A stretch of 64,000 bases of DNA, from NCBI RefSeq assembly GCF_004664715.2, contig NC_051076.1:3851446-3915445 (forward strand), in the 5' to 3' direction. The notes beneath the pieces are model-generated. The model ran no database searches and was not told the origin of the DNA. It saw only the letters and a program-made list of their open reading frames with translations. Positions 1-10,984 of this stretch are shown here, one piece after another. A program made the translations under genes and the position numbers. Positions within the stretch are counted from its first letter, which is position 1. Each line of letters begins with the position of its first letter. This stretch comes from Peromyscus leucopus. Its lineage: Eukaryota; Chordata; Mammalia; Rodentia; Cricetidae.

Positions 1-108
1 AATGAGCTACTCTTGAGGCCCATTCATTCTAACAGGTAGTGTAATGCAGAGTGCTTTGTTCTCAGCAAGTTCACATATTAGCAGGGAAATGTTCCCAACT
101 GTGGGTAG

Positions 109-110
<2 letters not shown>

Positions 111-166
<56 letters not shown>

Positions 167-232
167 ATGTGTGTGTGTGTGCATGTGTGTGTGTGCATGT
201 GTGTGTGTGTGTGTGTGCATGTGTGTGTGTGT
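111..232. repeat. TG dinucleotide microsatellite, interrupted
   Basis: A tract of about 122 bp of TG units, with several GCATG interruptions in its second half. The interruptions suggest an old, partly stabilised array. Both strands stay open through it, which creates Cys/Val and His/Thr frames that are not genes. Confidence 0.97.
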
Positions 233-233
233 A

Positions 234-518
234 TTGCAGAGTTTCACAGGATGATATCCAGAAGACTAATGATGAAGACTTCATATCTGTTTGAGTTTTC
301 CAAAAAGTTTGGTAGATAAATCCAGCCATTCATTGAGCCAATGTTTTCATCCATCACTTTACACACAAGGAAACAGATGGGGTCAGAGCCAGGGTTCTAC
401 CTTTATCAGGTTTATAGGTTCTTTTATGACTTGGTAAAGTTGAGTTAATAAATCCTTCGAGTATTTCAGAGAATACTATGCTTAGGGCTTTGCTTTTCTG
501 TCTGGCCAATGAATATTT
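234..518. other. Unassigned sequence
   Basis: No repeat family, RNA gene or plausible exon recognised between the TG array and the SINE-derived block. Confidence 0.5.
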
Positions 519-728
519 GTTTGTTTGTTGCTTGGTTTTCAATGTTGGGGATCAGACTCAGGGCCATATACATATTGAGCAAATGCTTGACTGCTGAGTT
601 ATATTCCTGACCCTTGATTTATTTTTAGACAAGGTCTCTCTCATAAGGTAGTCTGATATTAAGTTCACTATGCTGCCTCTGCCTCCTGAGTACTGGAATT
701 GTATGTGTGGGCCATCATGATGGGAGTA
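519..728 (-). mobile_element. SINE-derived block: B1-like and ID-like parts on the minus strand
   Basis: On the plus strand a TTTG-rich tail (519-540) is followed by the reverse complement of an ID-like (tRNA-Ala-derived) unit, about 546-612. The reverse complement of a diverged B1 right half follows, about 619-727, with recognisable 'ctgcctctgcctcctgag' sequence. In element orientation the order is B1, ID, A-rich tail. This may be a B1-ID dimer or two independent insertions. Divergence is high. Confidence 0.6.
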
Positions 729-1103
729 AATATATTTAATAAATGAAGAATTCTCAGTTACTTATGTCTCAAGTTAGTGTATTTTATACAATTTTGTGAA
801 GCCTTGATTGACATTATCCTATGAATGCATGAGCTAGACTAATCTACAAGTGCTGTCCTTGTTTCACAAAAGAGAAATGGAAAATGATAAAAACCATAGA
901 TGTTGGTCTCCATGATTATTCTCAGAAGATAATAATGTTATTAAGCTGATAGTGATCACATAAGAATGAGTGCCTAAAAGCTGGTCAAGCCATCCCTTCA
1001 GTTTCTTCCTTGGCATTTTTACAGACTGGCAGACTATGGGTAAGGATAGCATAGACACAGAGTGATGTAGTGAGTTTAATGGCTGACTAAGGACTGGAAG
1101 TAC
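729..1103. other. Unassigned sequence
   Basis: Moderately AT-rich sequence with no recognised element. A 131-codon minus-strand frame (864-1259) runs into the neighbouring CA array and has no other support. Confidence 0.5.

Positions 1104-1149
<46 letters not shown>
1104..1149. repeat. TG dinucleotide microsatellite
   Basis: About 22 uninterrupted GT units, hence likely polymorphic. Confidence 0.97.
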
Positions 1150-1152
<3 letters not shown>

Positions 1153-1589
1153 TTTACAGAGGCTAGGATGATGTTGCTCAGGGGGTCTATCTTGAAGATG
1201 ATATTAATGGGACAGACACATCTACCAACTTCTAGAGCTCTTTTCCTGCCATATTCCATGTGTTTCTCATCGGCTTGAATGGAATATCAGTCATGTGCTG
1301 ATTAGATCTGTGATGACAAAGGGCAGAGGTCAACTAAGTGACAAGCAATATGAACAAGTTTCAAAAGATCTGATATTCAGGAAGATGGGCTGATATTAAC
1401 AAGATAAATATGAGAAGGATAAAAGTTAAGTCTTGACTTTACATTTGAAAGACAGCTTGATTTCACAAATAGAGGATAGGAGAGTACTGGGCTGAGTGTA
1501 GACTTTGTAAGAGATGGCATTTTGGTTGACCATACACTTTACCAGGCCACTGTGGTAGACAAAAAGGTTTTGCATATCACACACAGTAC
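1150..1589. other. Unassigned sequence
   Basis: Nothing recognised. The sequence leads into the degenerate ATCT tract. Confidence 0.5.
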
Positions 1590-1975
1590 TACCTATCTTT
1601 AATTTATCATCTATTATTTATGTTATCTACATAATTATATATCAATCTATATGACTATCAATCATCTATCTTTATCAATTCATCATGTATATGTATCTAC
1701 ATTTATCTATCATCTGTTCACTAATTATCTACTTACTGTCATATATCTCTATAATTAATCATCAACCATTTACCTATCCATCAACCATCTATATGTATAT
1801 AACTACTTACATACTATCTATCAATCTTTATAATCAATAATCATTTGTCTATCAATCATAAATATATATAAAACTGTCTATCATCTATCATCTCTATAAT
1901 CAATCATATATAAATCATATATAAAATATATCATCTATAATATATATATTCATATTTGTATATATTACATCTGTA
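1590..1975. repeat. Degenerate ATCT/TATC tetranucleotide tract, AT-rich
   Basis: About 385 bp dominated by imperfect ATCT, ATCA and TATA words (ctatctatca-type), ending in an AT-rich stretch near 1910-1970. Units are heavily degenerate, so it is an old array. The GATA-type tract at 2488-2881 has the complementary orientation. Confidence 0.8.
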
Positions 1976-2487
1976 TGAAGAGCAAATCACCCTCCTTTAT
2001 ACCTGTATACCAGGTAGAAGTCTTTAAGAATGCTAAAGTCAGTTCTGGGCTCATTGCTCTGGAGCAACACTAACAAAGAGAAAACGGATACTATTGTAAA
2101 GTGTGCCTGGACATCCCTTCAACCAAATGCTGCTGGGGAAGTGCATTCGGGACAGCGTGTTTGTGGGGTAATGACAATTAGCATCTGATATTTGAAAGTC
2201 TTCTGAAGAAGATGAATTAGATGGATCTGTTGTTTTATAGTACAGAGATGGTGGGGTGATAAATGATGTGACAGAAATATATGTTGAATTATGTAAAAAT
2301 GATTTTAAAAATAGTTAAATATATCTGGACATGAACATGCTAACTCCTGTATTGGGCAGCTTTGATCATTGCTAGCTCTGACAGTAGAAGTTGTACAAAC
2401 ACTGGAGGATTGGTGCTGCTGCTGAAAGGGTTCTGGGTAAAATGGCAATGGACCAAAGGATCTTTGTGGCTATTTCAAATTCAGAAA
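1976..2487. other. Unassigned spacer between the two tetranucleotide tracts
   Basis: Non-repetitive sequence with no recognised element. It would form the loop if the flanking inverted tracts paired. Confidence 0.5.
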
Positions 2488-2881
2488 GATGATGGGTAAA
2501 TGAATAATAGAGGAGATATAGATGATAGGTGAATATAGCTATTAATATGTGATAGAGGAGAAATAACAAATAAATGGATGATAGATTAATAGATGATAGA
2601 TATATTGTATATAGAAGATAGATGATGAATATATGAATGATAGTGATGGAAGATAGCTGATAGATGATTGATAAAGGATAAATATATGGATTATAAGTAA
2701 ATGATAGATGAATGATAGAGGAATAGAGGATAGATAACATGAACAGTAGAGGATAAATGATAGATGATGAATGAATGAAGATAGAAAATAGGTAAATGAT
2801 AGATAAGATGGTAGATATGGATAAATAATGATAGATAAGCAGGTAGGCAGACAGATAGACAGACACATACACAGATACATT
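2488..2881. repeat. Degenerate GATA/GATGAATA tract
   Basis: About 390 bp of imperfect GATA, GATGA and AATGA units on the plus strand, ending in (CAGA)n and (ATAC) words. It reads as the opposite strand of the 1590-1975 tract. The minus strand is open in several frames (174, 120 and 104 codons) only because of the Tyr/Leu/Ser/Ile low-complexity translation. These are not genes. Confidence 0.85.
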
Positions 2882-4243
2882 GTATACAAACAACATGCTT
2901 CCAACTCAGTGAGACTGGGCCTGCACAGACTGACTTTCTACCTAAGTGGGTTTTAGCTATTATTATGGTGTGGATATAGTAGCCACTGTTCCTCCCTCCA
3001 CCCATCCCCTTGAAGAAGCAGATAGAAAGAAGGAAAATAAATGTCTTTAAGCGGAATCTGTTTCTTTCAGCATCTCAGCTCTAAGACTTACAGAAAGCAA
3101 CTACCCCTCCAGACAGCCCAGATGCCAGAAAAGATTTCTGAACTTCAAATGAAAAGGCAAGCGGCCACTCCTTTGAAGTACATGAATCAAAGCTCTAATA
3201 AGAGCTAATAAAATTGTTATGTTGGGTTCACATCTCCAGAGAACATCAAGTCAAAGCTTCCCTTGGGGTAAAAAACTGTGACATAACTAGTCTTATGAGT
3301 TTTATTTTTTCAGAATGAATCCTTAATTAAAAGACAAAAAATTATTTTACAGTAATTGAAGAATACTAATTAAATCTCAATGAATGTTTTCAGATTTTAT
3401 TTGCAGTCATAAAGATATGCTGTAGTGACTAAAACTTGAACAGGAGATAGATTCCCCCTGGCAAGTTACCTGGCAGAGGGAGTATATCTCCAGCTCCCAA
3501 TGTCTTTGTCCAAATCTTCCAGCAATGGTAACAGTGGGTAATTTCATCTGTGAAGCTTTAAAATTTCCAAAGTGTTTTGACACAAGAAGAGACAGATTCT
3601 ACAAGATCCTGAATGGCTTCTAGTCTGTGAAACAAAGGCTAGGATGTATGTGAGGAGTCAAGGGTGGAACATTGAGGCTGTGTGCCCAGAATCAGTGATA
3701 GCCATGCTGGTTTCTGACACATTGGCAAGGGGAGTTCTGTTAAAGGAAAAAGGATGTGGGTGAATTACTGGTGTCTGTGCCGTGTCATGCCAGAAAGTGG
3801 GCTTATTTACCCACAATTCCCAGCTGAAGAACCCAAAGTAAAATCATAGCTAACATTCACTCTAAGTTATACCAATTAAATGGCAGTGCTGAGATTTGAT
3901 TCTAGTGTGGTGGGTCCTCACTGTACCACACAGCCTGTTAGGGAGGGTATCTGTTTTCAGTTCAGGAAGGAGTGGCCAGCAGGCCTCCTTCCAGCTGGGG
4001 GCTTATGCATTCACCCGTAAAAATGTCTTGAATACTAAGATTCCATCTGCTATTCATGGTTCTTCAAGGAGGAGGAGTGATGTGCAACCAGGCAAAGGAG
4101 GGGTTAAAGCCGGCAGAATGTTAGAGAGGAGCTGTTCACAGGGAAAATAGGAACACTCTCTTACAGAGCAGAGTGTGAGTGGAGTTTAGGGCAGAAGAGC
4201 AGTGTCCAGGATCATACAAGAAGGAGGGATCAGTGTCTAAAAG
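2882..4243. other. Unassigned sequence
   Basis: About 1.4 kb without a recognised young repeat or RNA gene. The only frame of note is 84 codons (3896-4150, plus) without supporting features. Confidence 0.5.
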
Positions 4244-4440
4244 CATCAGGATAGTCGGGCAGTGGTGGTGCACACCTTTAATCCTAGTACTCAGGGAGGC
4301 AGAGGAAGGCAGATCTGTATGAGTTTGAGGCCAGCTGGTCTACAGAGTGAGTTCCAGAACAGCCAGAGCTATACAGAGAAACCCTGTCTTCAAACAAACA
4401 AACAAACAAACAAACAAACAAACAAACAAACACCAGGAGA
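4244..4440 (+). mobile_element. B1 SINE with (AAAC)n tail and near-perfect target-site duplication
   Basis: The B1 body starts at about 4254 with 'cgggcagtggtggtgcac' and runs to 4391, including 'gttccagaac' and 'aaaccctgtctt'. An expanded CAAA tail covers 4391-4430. Flanks CATCAGGATA (4244-4253) and CACCAGGAGA (4431-4440) match at 8 of 10 positions, as expected of an L1-mediated target-site duplication. A 77-codon frame through it is B1 sequence. Confidence 0.95.
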
Positions 4441-5872
4441 AATGAAGACAGGAGGGCTCCTTTCTGATCTTAACACTCAGCAGAACTCTTGGTGATACAA
4501 ACACCTCTGATGTGTCCTATTTATGTGTTTAAAGTTAAATAAGAATTTAATCTTTTCTGTGTCCCTTAGATAAAATGGAAATAAAGGTTCTGCCTGGTTA
4601 GCATGGTCTCATAGTTCAAACTGAGGGAGGAAGGGCTTCAGTGACTAGATCTCAGGGAGCTGGCATACTCACCTCCACCTCCTGGTAGTTGGCCAGGTTA
4701 CAGCTATCATCTGAGCCAGAGAAGCCTCTAGCCTTGGAGATTTTCTTTTTCAATCTCCTCAGTTGCTGCTGTCACTGTTGGTTTAGGACCAAACTGTCAG
4801 GAACCAGGTATCAGTCAGATCTTGGGGAAGGAGGCTGCGTTCCAAGGTCTTACTATCATGGTAGTCAGGAAGGCTGTCTGCCTGCCCAAAGTGTACTGTG
4901 GAAAACAACAGCTCTTGTTGTTCTGCTCACAGCAAATGGGAAGTAGCTGTCAGACCTCTTCTTCACGCCAATCCTTTGAGGTGTTTACATTTTCTCAGTG
5001 CTTACAGGGTCATCTGGCAGCAGGAACAACACAGTTCTTGACAGACTAGAACAGACTAGTCCCTGAGCTGTACCATAAGCCATACTTGTGCCACTCTGAA
5101 TGATGAATTGGAACAACCAGTGTAACAGCCACTGCCAGCACTGGTGGAAATAATGATGGAAGTAAGGAATCTTGAAGAAGTCTCCATGTTGAGTCAAGTT
5201 TTTGTATATCTGCCTCTTTGGGGGTTCCATGTTCTCCCCCAAAGACTGGTAGCACAGGCAGCTGTGATCGTCTGTCCCCTGGCCATGCTTTGTGCTAAGC
5301 TGCCTGAGCTTGCCTGCTGGTCAAAGTGGAGTGTTCACAGACTAATCTTGGGAAAGAGTGCTTGATGTATGCTTCTGCATGAAGAATCCCAGGCACGTTC
5401 ATTTGCTGTCAGATGGCTGTGAGCAAAGGGCCATCTGCCACACGGAGCCATCTTGTCCTTATTAGTGGAGTTTGGAGCTGTGGTGCAACCCTGCTTTCCA
5501 AGCCTTGGGGAAAATACAGGAAGGCCCTCATCAGTCTTCTGCCACTCACCTCACGGTATCAGGTTGTTAGGGGCTCCTCCCTTCAACTCCATAAAACTAT
5601 ATATCTTCCCCACAGGCTTCCGTAAGACCACATCTGCCAGTTCTCAGCCATTGGCATATATATCCTGTAAACACGGTTGGTTCTGCCAAAAGAAGTGTCT
5701 TTCTGAAACTCGTGGTCCTCTAGGGTAAAAAAGAGCATGCAGGCCCAGGCCCACTGCAAAGCTGAAAAAGCACATGAGTCACAAGTATGCCCTGCATCTG
5801 GGGCTACCTCTCTACACCTTTTGACACTAGTAATAGGGTTGAGAACTACCCTGCACACAAAATCTTACCTTC
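4441..5872. other. Unassigned sequence with fragmented frames on both strands
   Basis: Modest frames occur on both strands, including minus-strand frames at 4985-5242, 5046-5255 and 5583-5858. The two near 5.0-5.2 kb overlap in different registers. This could be a decayed gene copy on the minus strand, but I recognise no protein family, poly-A tail or splice structure. A weak MIR-like stretch may lie at about 4540-4600. Confidence 0.3.
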
Positions 5873-6003
5873 TTGTTTGTTTGCTTCATTTGGCTTTGTT
5901 TTGGGGACAGAGTCTGTCTAGGTAGCCCAGGCTGGCCTTGTACTTACAGCAATTCTACTGTTTCAGTCTCTGAAGTGCTGGCCTACACACCATGCCAGGC
6001 AAA
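5873..6003 (-). mobile_element. Diverged B1 SINE
   Basis: TTTG-rich tail, then 'ggtagcccaggctggcctt' and a degraded right half ending near 'catgccagg'. It is the reverse complement of B1. Confidence 0.85.
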
Positions 6004-6084
6004 GCAGCTTGCATCTGATACCTTGAATATTTAGGCCCCAATCCCAAACAGCAACTAAAATTAAAACACTTGTGGCTCAAGAGG

Positions 6085-6200
6085 GTTAGACCCAGGATTC
6101 TAGAGCAGACTTGGGTAGTTGGCCATCAAGTTGTCTAACCTTTATGACTCAGTTTCTTTTTCTATAACTCTGAGGGTGTTGGATGCATTCATTAACTTTT
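6085..6200 (+). mobile_element. MIR fragment
   Basis: The stretch 'gactcagtttctttttctat', preceded by a degraded '...ttgtctaacc', matches the MIR core/3' region in sense orientation. It is old and diverged. Confidence 0.55.
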
Positions 6201-6344
6201 TCATGTTTTAAACATACGTTAATATAATATATAGTTCACATCCACCAAAAAGAATCTACAGGGTTTTGTAGCAAACACAAAGGAAATGAAAAACAAGTTT
6301 GTAGAACATCCTCCTGAACAGTCTTTCTATTCAGACTGTGTAAA

Positions 6345-6487
6345 AAACTGACAGCACTGAAGTCATCAGGATGCTTGTTAGAAATTCCAAGTCTTGGGTC
6401 CCACTTCAGGCCACCAATCAGAAGCTGTATCTTAACAAGATCCCCTGGGTGACTTGGACTCCCCTATGAAGGATTGAGAAGCACCAA
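6345..6487 (+). mobile_element. MER5-type hAT-Charlie DNA transposon remnant
   Basis: The words 'gcttgttagaaattccaag', 'gggtcccacttcaggcca', 'aatcagaagctgtatc' and the terminal 'ttgagaagcacc' follow the order of the MER5 non-autonomous hAT element. Terminal inverted repeats are degraded. Confidence 0.7.
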
Positions 6488-6779
6488 TTCCACAGGTGGT
6501 GTTTTTTCCTCAATTTTTACATACAATATCGATGGCAAGCATCCTTTCCCTCCAGGAGCTCACTTCAGGGATGAGAGAAAGATTTTGACTCTGACTCCAC
6601 AAAGTGCTGAGTGCCTTTGTAGAGGCAGGAACAGGATGCTATGGAAAGTTAGAGCACTCAACTGTGGAGTGTACCATTCAGTCAAGAAATGCTTGGATAT
6701 TTACTATATGCCTGGAACTCTCCTACAGGCTGGTGAAACACAAATAAATCTAAAAGAAAAGTATTAACAATTTTAAATT
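6488..6779. other. Unassigned, possibly an ancient repeat at the end
   Basis: The last 80 bp ('...aagaaatgcttggatattta') resemble an ancient mammalian repeat that I cannot name securely. Confidence 0.35.
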
Positions 6780-7000
6780 TTGTTTATTTATTTACTTATT
6801 CTCCCTCCCCTCCCTCTCTCTCTGTGTGTGTATGTGTGTAAGTGTATGCCTGTCACAGTATGAATGTGGAAGTCAGTGAACAAATTTTGGGATCCAAATC
6901 TCTCTCCTTCCATCATGTGGGCCCCAGATCAAATTCAGGTTGTGAGACTGGATGGCAGGCACCTTTACCCACTGAACATTCCTGTTGTCACAGGGAAATA
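6780..7000 (-). mobile_element. B3-like SINE (B2/B3 superfamily)
   Basis: The plus strand begins with the T-rich/CT-rich/TG-rich 3' end of the element. It then reads 'gaatgtggaagtcagtgaac', 'tctccttccatcatgtgggc' and a degraded 'gcacctttacccactgaac', which is the reverse complement of the tRNA-derived head. Confidence 0.75.
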
Positions 7001-7052
7001 CTTTTATGGAGTGTACTGTCTACTGTCTAATATGGAAGATAGGTAATGAATA

Positions 7053-7297
7053 ACTTTTTTGTTTGCTTTTGTTTTTGAAACAGGTTTTGTGTATCCCAGG
7101 CTGGTCTGAAACTTGCTATTTAGCAAAGGATGTTTTTGAACTTGTGATTCCCCCCCACACCCCCCCTTCTTTGACCTTCTGTAGTACTGGGACTATAGGC
7201 AGGAACCAATATGCATAATTTTATGCAATACTGGAGTTTGAATTCAGGCCTTGGCATGCTCTGCGAGTACTCTACCAACTGAATTATATCCATAACA
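7053..7297 (-). mobile_element. B4-type SINE (ID-like head plus B1-like body)
   Basis: On the plus strand a T-rich tail (7053-7077) precedes a diverged reverse-complement B1 (about 7078-7205). A reverse-complement ID-like head with 'gagtactctaccaactgaa' follows (about 7225-7291). In element orientation this is ID, B1, A-tail, which is the B4 order. A C7-ACA-C7 run at 7150-7166 lies inside it. Confidence 0.8.
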
Positions 7298-8628
7298 CAT
7301 GAATAATTTCAGGTGTTGATGAGCACTGTGAAAAGGATAAGCAGAGCTGGTGGTGGCTGGGAGCTATGTTTGGTGGTTTACCCCTTGGAGAGCTGAGATC
7401 TACATGATCAGGACATGGTTCTTGGAAAGCTTGGGCTTTGGGCTTTGGAGACAGGGATAAAAGAGAAGGATGACAGAAAGGCTCTATGGAGTGAATAAGT
7501 GACTTCTTGGTGGAACAGGCACTCAGGTGAATTTTGTGACAAAGGAAGTTTTATGCGTTAGTAGAAGCCATTTTACACTGGGGTATGCCCAAACAGTATA
7601 ATTGCAGCAAACTATACTGATTATGTGTAGAGCAACTAAATTTGTCTCTATAATGTTAGGTTACATAGAATAAGGCTGAAAAGAGGCCCTAAAAGAGCTG
7701 CCAGTGAATGAAAGAGGTAATATGGACAAAGGCAGCAGATGAACACAAAGAAGGATGGAAAGATTTAGGGTTTATTTTTATAGTAGAATTTATTAAAACA
7801 ACAACAAAAACCCTAATCTCCATCCCAGGCTCCATCAAAATCCTAGGAGTATTTTAAAGGGGATGATGAAATAAACTTTGAAGATAACCAGGAATCCAAT
7901 AGATATTAAAAATTCCAGGAGTAGAAGCCCCAAGGCATATGTTTTGGATGAACAAGGCCATGGTGTTCAGAAAGAAACAACAACAACATCACCATCAACA
8001 AAAGTATATATTATGTGCACTTCTCTTCTAGTGCAATTCTTTCATTTACAGTGCCAGACTTTGAATGGGTGGTAACATTCTTATTTCTGAGTAGGACTCT
8101 CCAGATCCTTCTACTGCATCCATACTACAAATGTTTGGTCTCTTGGGAAGGCTACTCCTTTTCTTTTTAGTAGATCAGATATCAGTCTTGGCTCTGCTCA
8201 TGTATGTCTACTTACAGAGAAGACTCTCTTGGTCTTCTGAGCTCTTAAGTTTTCAGCTCCTAGCTCCAGAGCTTCCCCAATTCAATCAATCCAAGCAGAA
8301 AAATGAATGTGAAAATCACTAACTCAGCAATCTGGCAGCTGAGGATGGTCCCATTATGTCAATCACCATCAGCAGCTCACTGTAACTGGTGTCTGTCATC
8401 GTCTTGAAGATTAATTATTGGGATCTGTTGTCTGTATTAATAGATCATTTACTCACATTGATCTTTTACCCATTGATCTGCATGTGCTTGTGGCCAGGTA
8501 GCTATCATTCTTGTGATCTTTCTGAGGCCAAGCTTACTCAAAAAGCCCCTGTGATTTCTTCATAAGCATGGCAGGCCCCATACAGACTCAAGGTCTATAA
8601 AACTGCAGTCAATTTTATTCTGTCTCTA
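7298..8628. other. Unassigned sequence
   Basis: No element recognised. It holds short AAC-rich stretches near 7796-7812 and 7977-7990. Frames of 60-65 codons have no support. Confidence 0.5.
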
Positions 8629-9128
8629 GACAACTGTAGCAGGAATCTTAAAAGTTCTTATTAATAAAATCAAACCTGAGGCGAGTTATTGGGGTCCATG
8701 CTGGTAGATCAGAGAGACAGAACAAGCCACAGCTATCTCACCTCACCGGATCCTCAGCTGGTCTTGTCTCCTCAGACTGGAGGCCTCTGAGTCCTCATCC
8801 GGAATGAATCTCAGCTGAACTGAACCAGCCAAATGCTTCTAGTTTCTGGTCCTCACGCCTTATATATCTTTCTGCTTTCTACCACCACTCCCTGGGATTA
8901 AAGGCTCACTTTCTGGGATTAAAGGGGTGTCACCATGCTTGGCTATTTCCAATGTGGCCTTGAACTCACAGAGATCCAGAGGGATTTCTATCTCTGGAAT
9001 GCTAGGATTAAAGATGTGAGTGCCACCATTTTCTAGCCTTTGTGTTTAGTGGCTATCTGTTCTCTGACCCCAGATAAATTTATTAGAGTACACAATATTT
9101 TGGGGGACACAATACCACCACAGACAAC
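8629..9128. mobile_element. Solo LTR (6-bp TSD, ERV2/ERVK-like), 488 bp
   Basis: The LTR spans 8635-9122, begins TGTAGCAGGA and ends ACCACCACA, giving TG...CA termini. Flanks 8629-8634 and 9123-9128 are both GACAAC, a perfect 6-bp target-site duplication, which shows insertion as one unit. No internal region is present, so it is a solo LTR. It is homologous along its length to 38564-39077, and lacks about 22 bp present there. Its 3' half (about 8891-9040) contains two B1-like 'gggattaaagg' segments. The family name is not assigned and transcription orientation is uncertain. Confidence 0.92.
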
Positions 9129-9374
9129 CATGGCATTCTGTTGTTTCCCACTATCCTACCATCTCATTTCTATTATCCTAACTTCCAAACCTGCAATTAA
9201 ACAGTGTCATGAGGCTGTGATTGGAGTCCTAAGTGGAATAGATATAGCCCCTTGGAAGTATGAGCTTCTTTCTCATCTTTGTACCTTCCTTGTGTCAGTT
9301 GCTATCACTGGACCAGATAGTCAAGGTTACTTTAACCCTTTAATTTACTGATTCTTAGCTGCCTGTTCTGGGTG

Positions 9375-9702
9375 TTCCCCCAAATCACACAGTCTTAATA
9401 ACTAATACCTCAGAATGTGGCTATATTTGTGTTTAGGGCAATAAAAGTGCCAAGTCAAGTAGTAATATGAGTAGGTCTTAATATAAGATGGCAGGTGGTC
9501 CTTAGAAGTAAAGGAACTTCAGGTGACAGATATGTATAGAGGAGGGTATTGGAAGAAGACAATCTTCCACCTTGGATGGAACCAACTCTGCCAATGCCTT
9601 GGCCTTGGCCTTTCAGCTTCCAATACTGAAAAAATAAATTGATGCTATCTATTTGGGCAACTCAGCTTGTGGCAGTTAATGGCAGTTTGAGCTGACAGTA
9701 AT
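9375..9702 (+). mobile_element. Ancient MaLR/MLT1-type LTR fragment
   Basis: The words 'cctcagaatgtggctatatt', '...ctgccaatgccttggcctt' and 'aaaaaataaattgatgcta' occur in the order of the 3' half of mammalian MLT1-like LTRs. No duplication was found. Confidence 0.6.
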
Positions 9703-10671
9703 CCTCCTTTAGATATCACCATAAATGCACGTTTGCCAAGAGGAATTACCCAGTGTTTACATTATCCTGGGCTGCCCTGCTATCTGCTCCCACTTTTGTG
9801 TCTCAGTGATGCTCCAGTAGCAATCACATGGCATCATAGTTTCTTATTGAATTACTTTGTAAAAGTCTACCAGCTTCATAGCCATGGATGTCTGCCATGT
9901 TCACTGCTTTATTTGATATGGGAAATAAAAACGGATAAACCTCTAAATCACAGTAATGACAAAATCAGGGAGTACTCTCATTCCTATCACAATCCAATGT
10001 GGGTTCAGGATTTAAGGTTTTAACTCAGTATCTACTTCTCTGAGATCTCTGAAGGGATCTCAGTGTAGCTGTGGATCTGTGAAGAAAAAATGGTCTCTTT
10101 GGGGAGGTTTCTCTAAACCAGATGAGACAATAGAGCTCTTTATTTGCTGACACTCTTGTTCACTGGCTACAATCCAAGCCATGTAGTTTCATCTAACTGC
10201 AAGAAAAGATTGTAGATGTAGTCAACTATGTCACCAGGAAGCAAAGAAAACAGATATTGGTAAACATTAGCACTTTAAATTGCAACCACTAATCTCTAGC
10301 CCTAGTCACAATGGCTGGCTCATAGCTTGATAAATATTTTAATCAATGAACCCTACACAGATAACTCACTTAGCCATAGGTAGAACTAGGATGGCCACAA
10401 ATTGTCATTGCTTCAAGGGGCATCTCATTAAATGATGTTACCTTATTTGTACATATTTGGAAGTCACAATCTTCTAATCTCAAAAATCTTTCAAGAAACA
10501 ATCCCAACCAAGGAAGTTATTTCATTTCCATTGCCTGAATACAAACAGGGAGCTCAGGTGTGTGATTGTTACCTTCCTCTGATCTAGATTCTAGGTTCCT
10601 GATCAATACATGAACCATCTGGGCCTTCTAGTCTAGAACTTGGGACCTGGAACATCTTCATCTTCTCTCCC
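9703..10671. other. Mostly unassigned; one MIR 3' fragment
   Basis: A sense MIR 3'-end-like stretch lies at about 10290-10352 ('ggctcatagcttgataaat'). The 96-codon frame at 9733-10023 has no recognised homology. Confidence 0.4.
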
Positions 10672-10862
10672 AGTCTACAATTACTGAGCTTTTATTCTAT
10701 GCTATGTCAAGTGCTTCACATCCATGAACTTATTCTATTGTACTAAGAAGTTGCAACATTTACAGTCATTTTACATCTTGAAACCTGGTATTTGAGACAA
10801 CTTGTTGGTTGTAGAACTAGCAAGTAGTCAAAGCAGTGGGTCAAGGTAGAGACTTCAGAGCC
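10672..10862 (-). mobile_element. MIR SINE
   Basis: Reads as reverse-complement MIR: 'ctgagcttttattctatgct', 'catccatgaacttattctat', 'agtcattttacatcttg' and 'agaactagcaagtagtcaaa' in the right order. Confidence 0.7.
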
Positions 10863-10984
10863 CATCCTTCTACTCCATGCTGCCACTCCTGTGTCTGCTC
10901 TTTAGATGAAATGGACATTGATTGTGGGCTTCAGAGCTGGGTTGGCTAATCTTGCAGCTAACCAGGGCTTCACTGTCTAGGTCT

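Noticed and set aside
2372..2896. 174-codon minus-strand frame rich in Tyr, Ser, Ile and Leu
   Set aside because: Repeat translation of the GATA/TATC tract. Overlapping frames on the same strand are also open.
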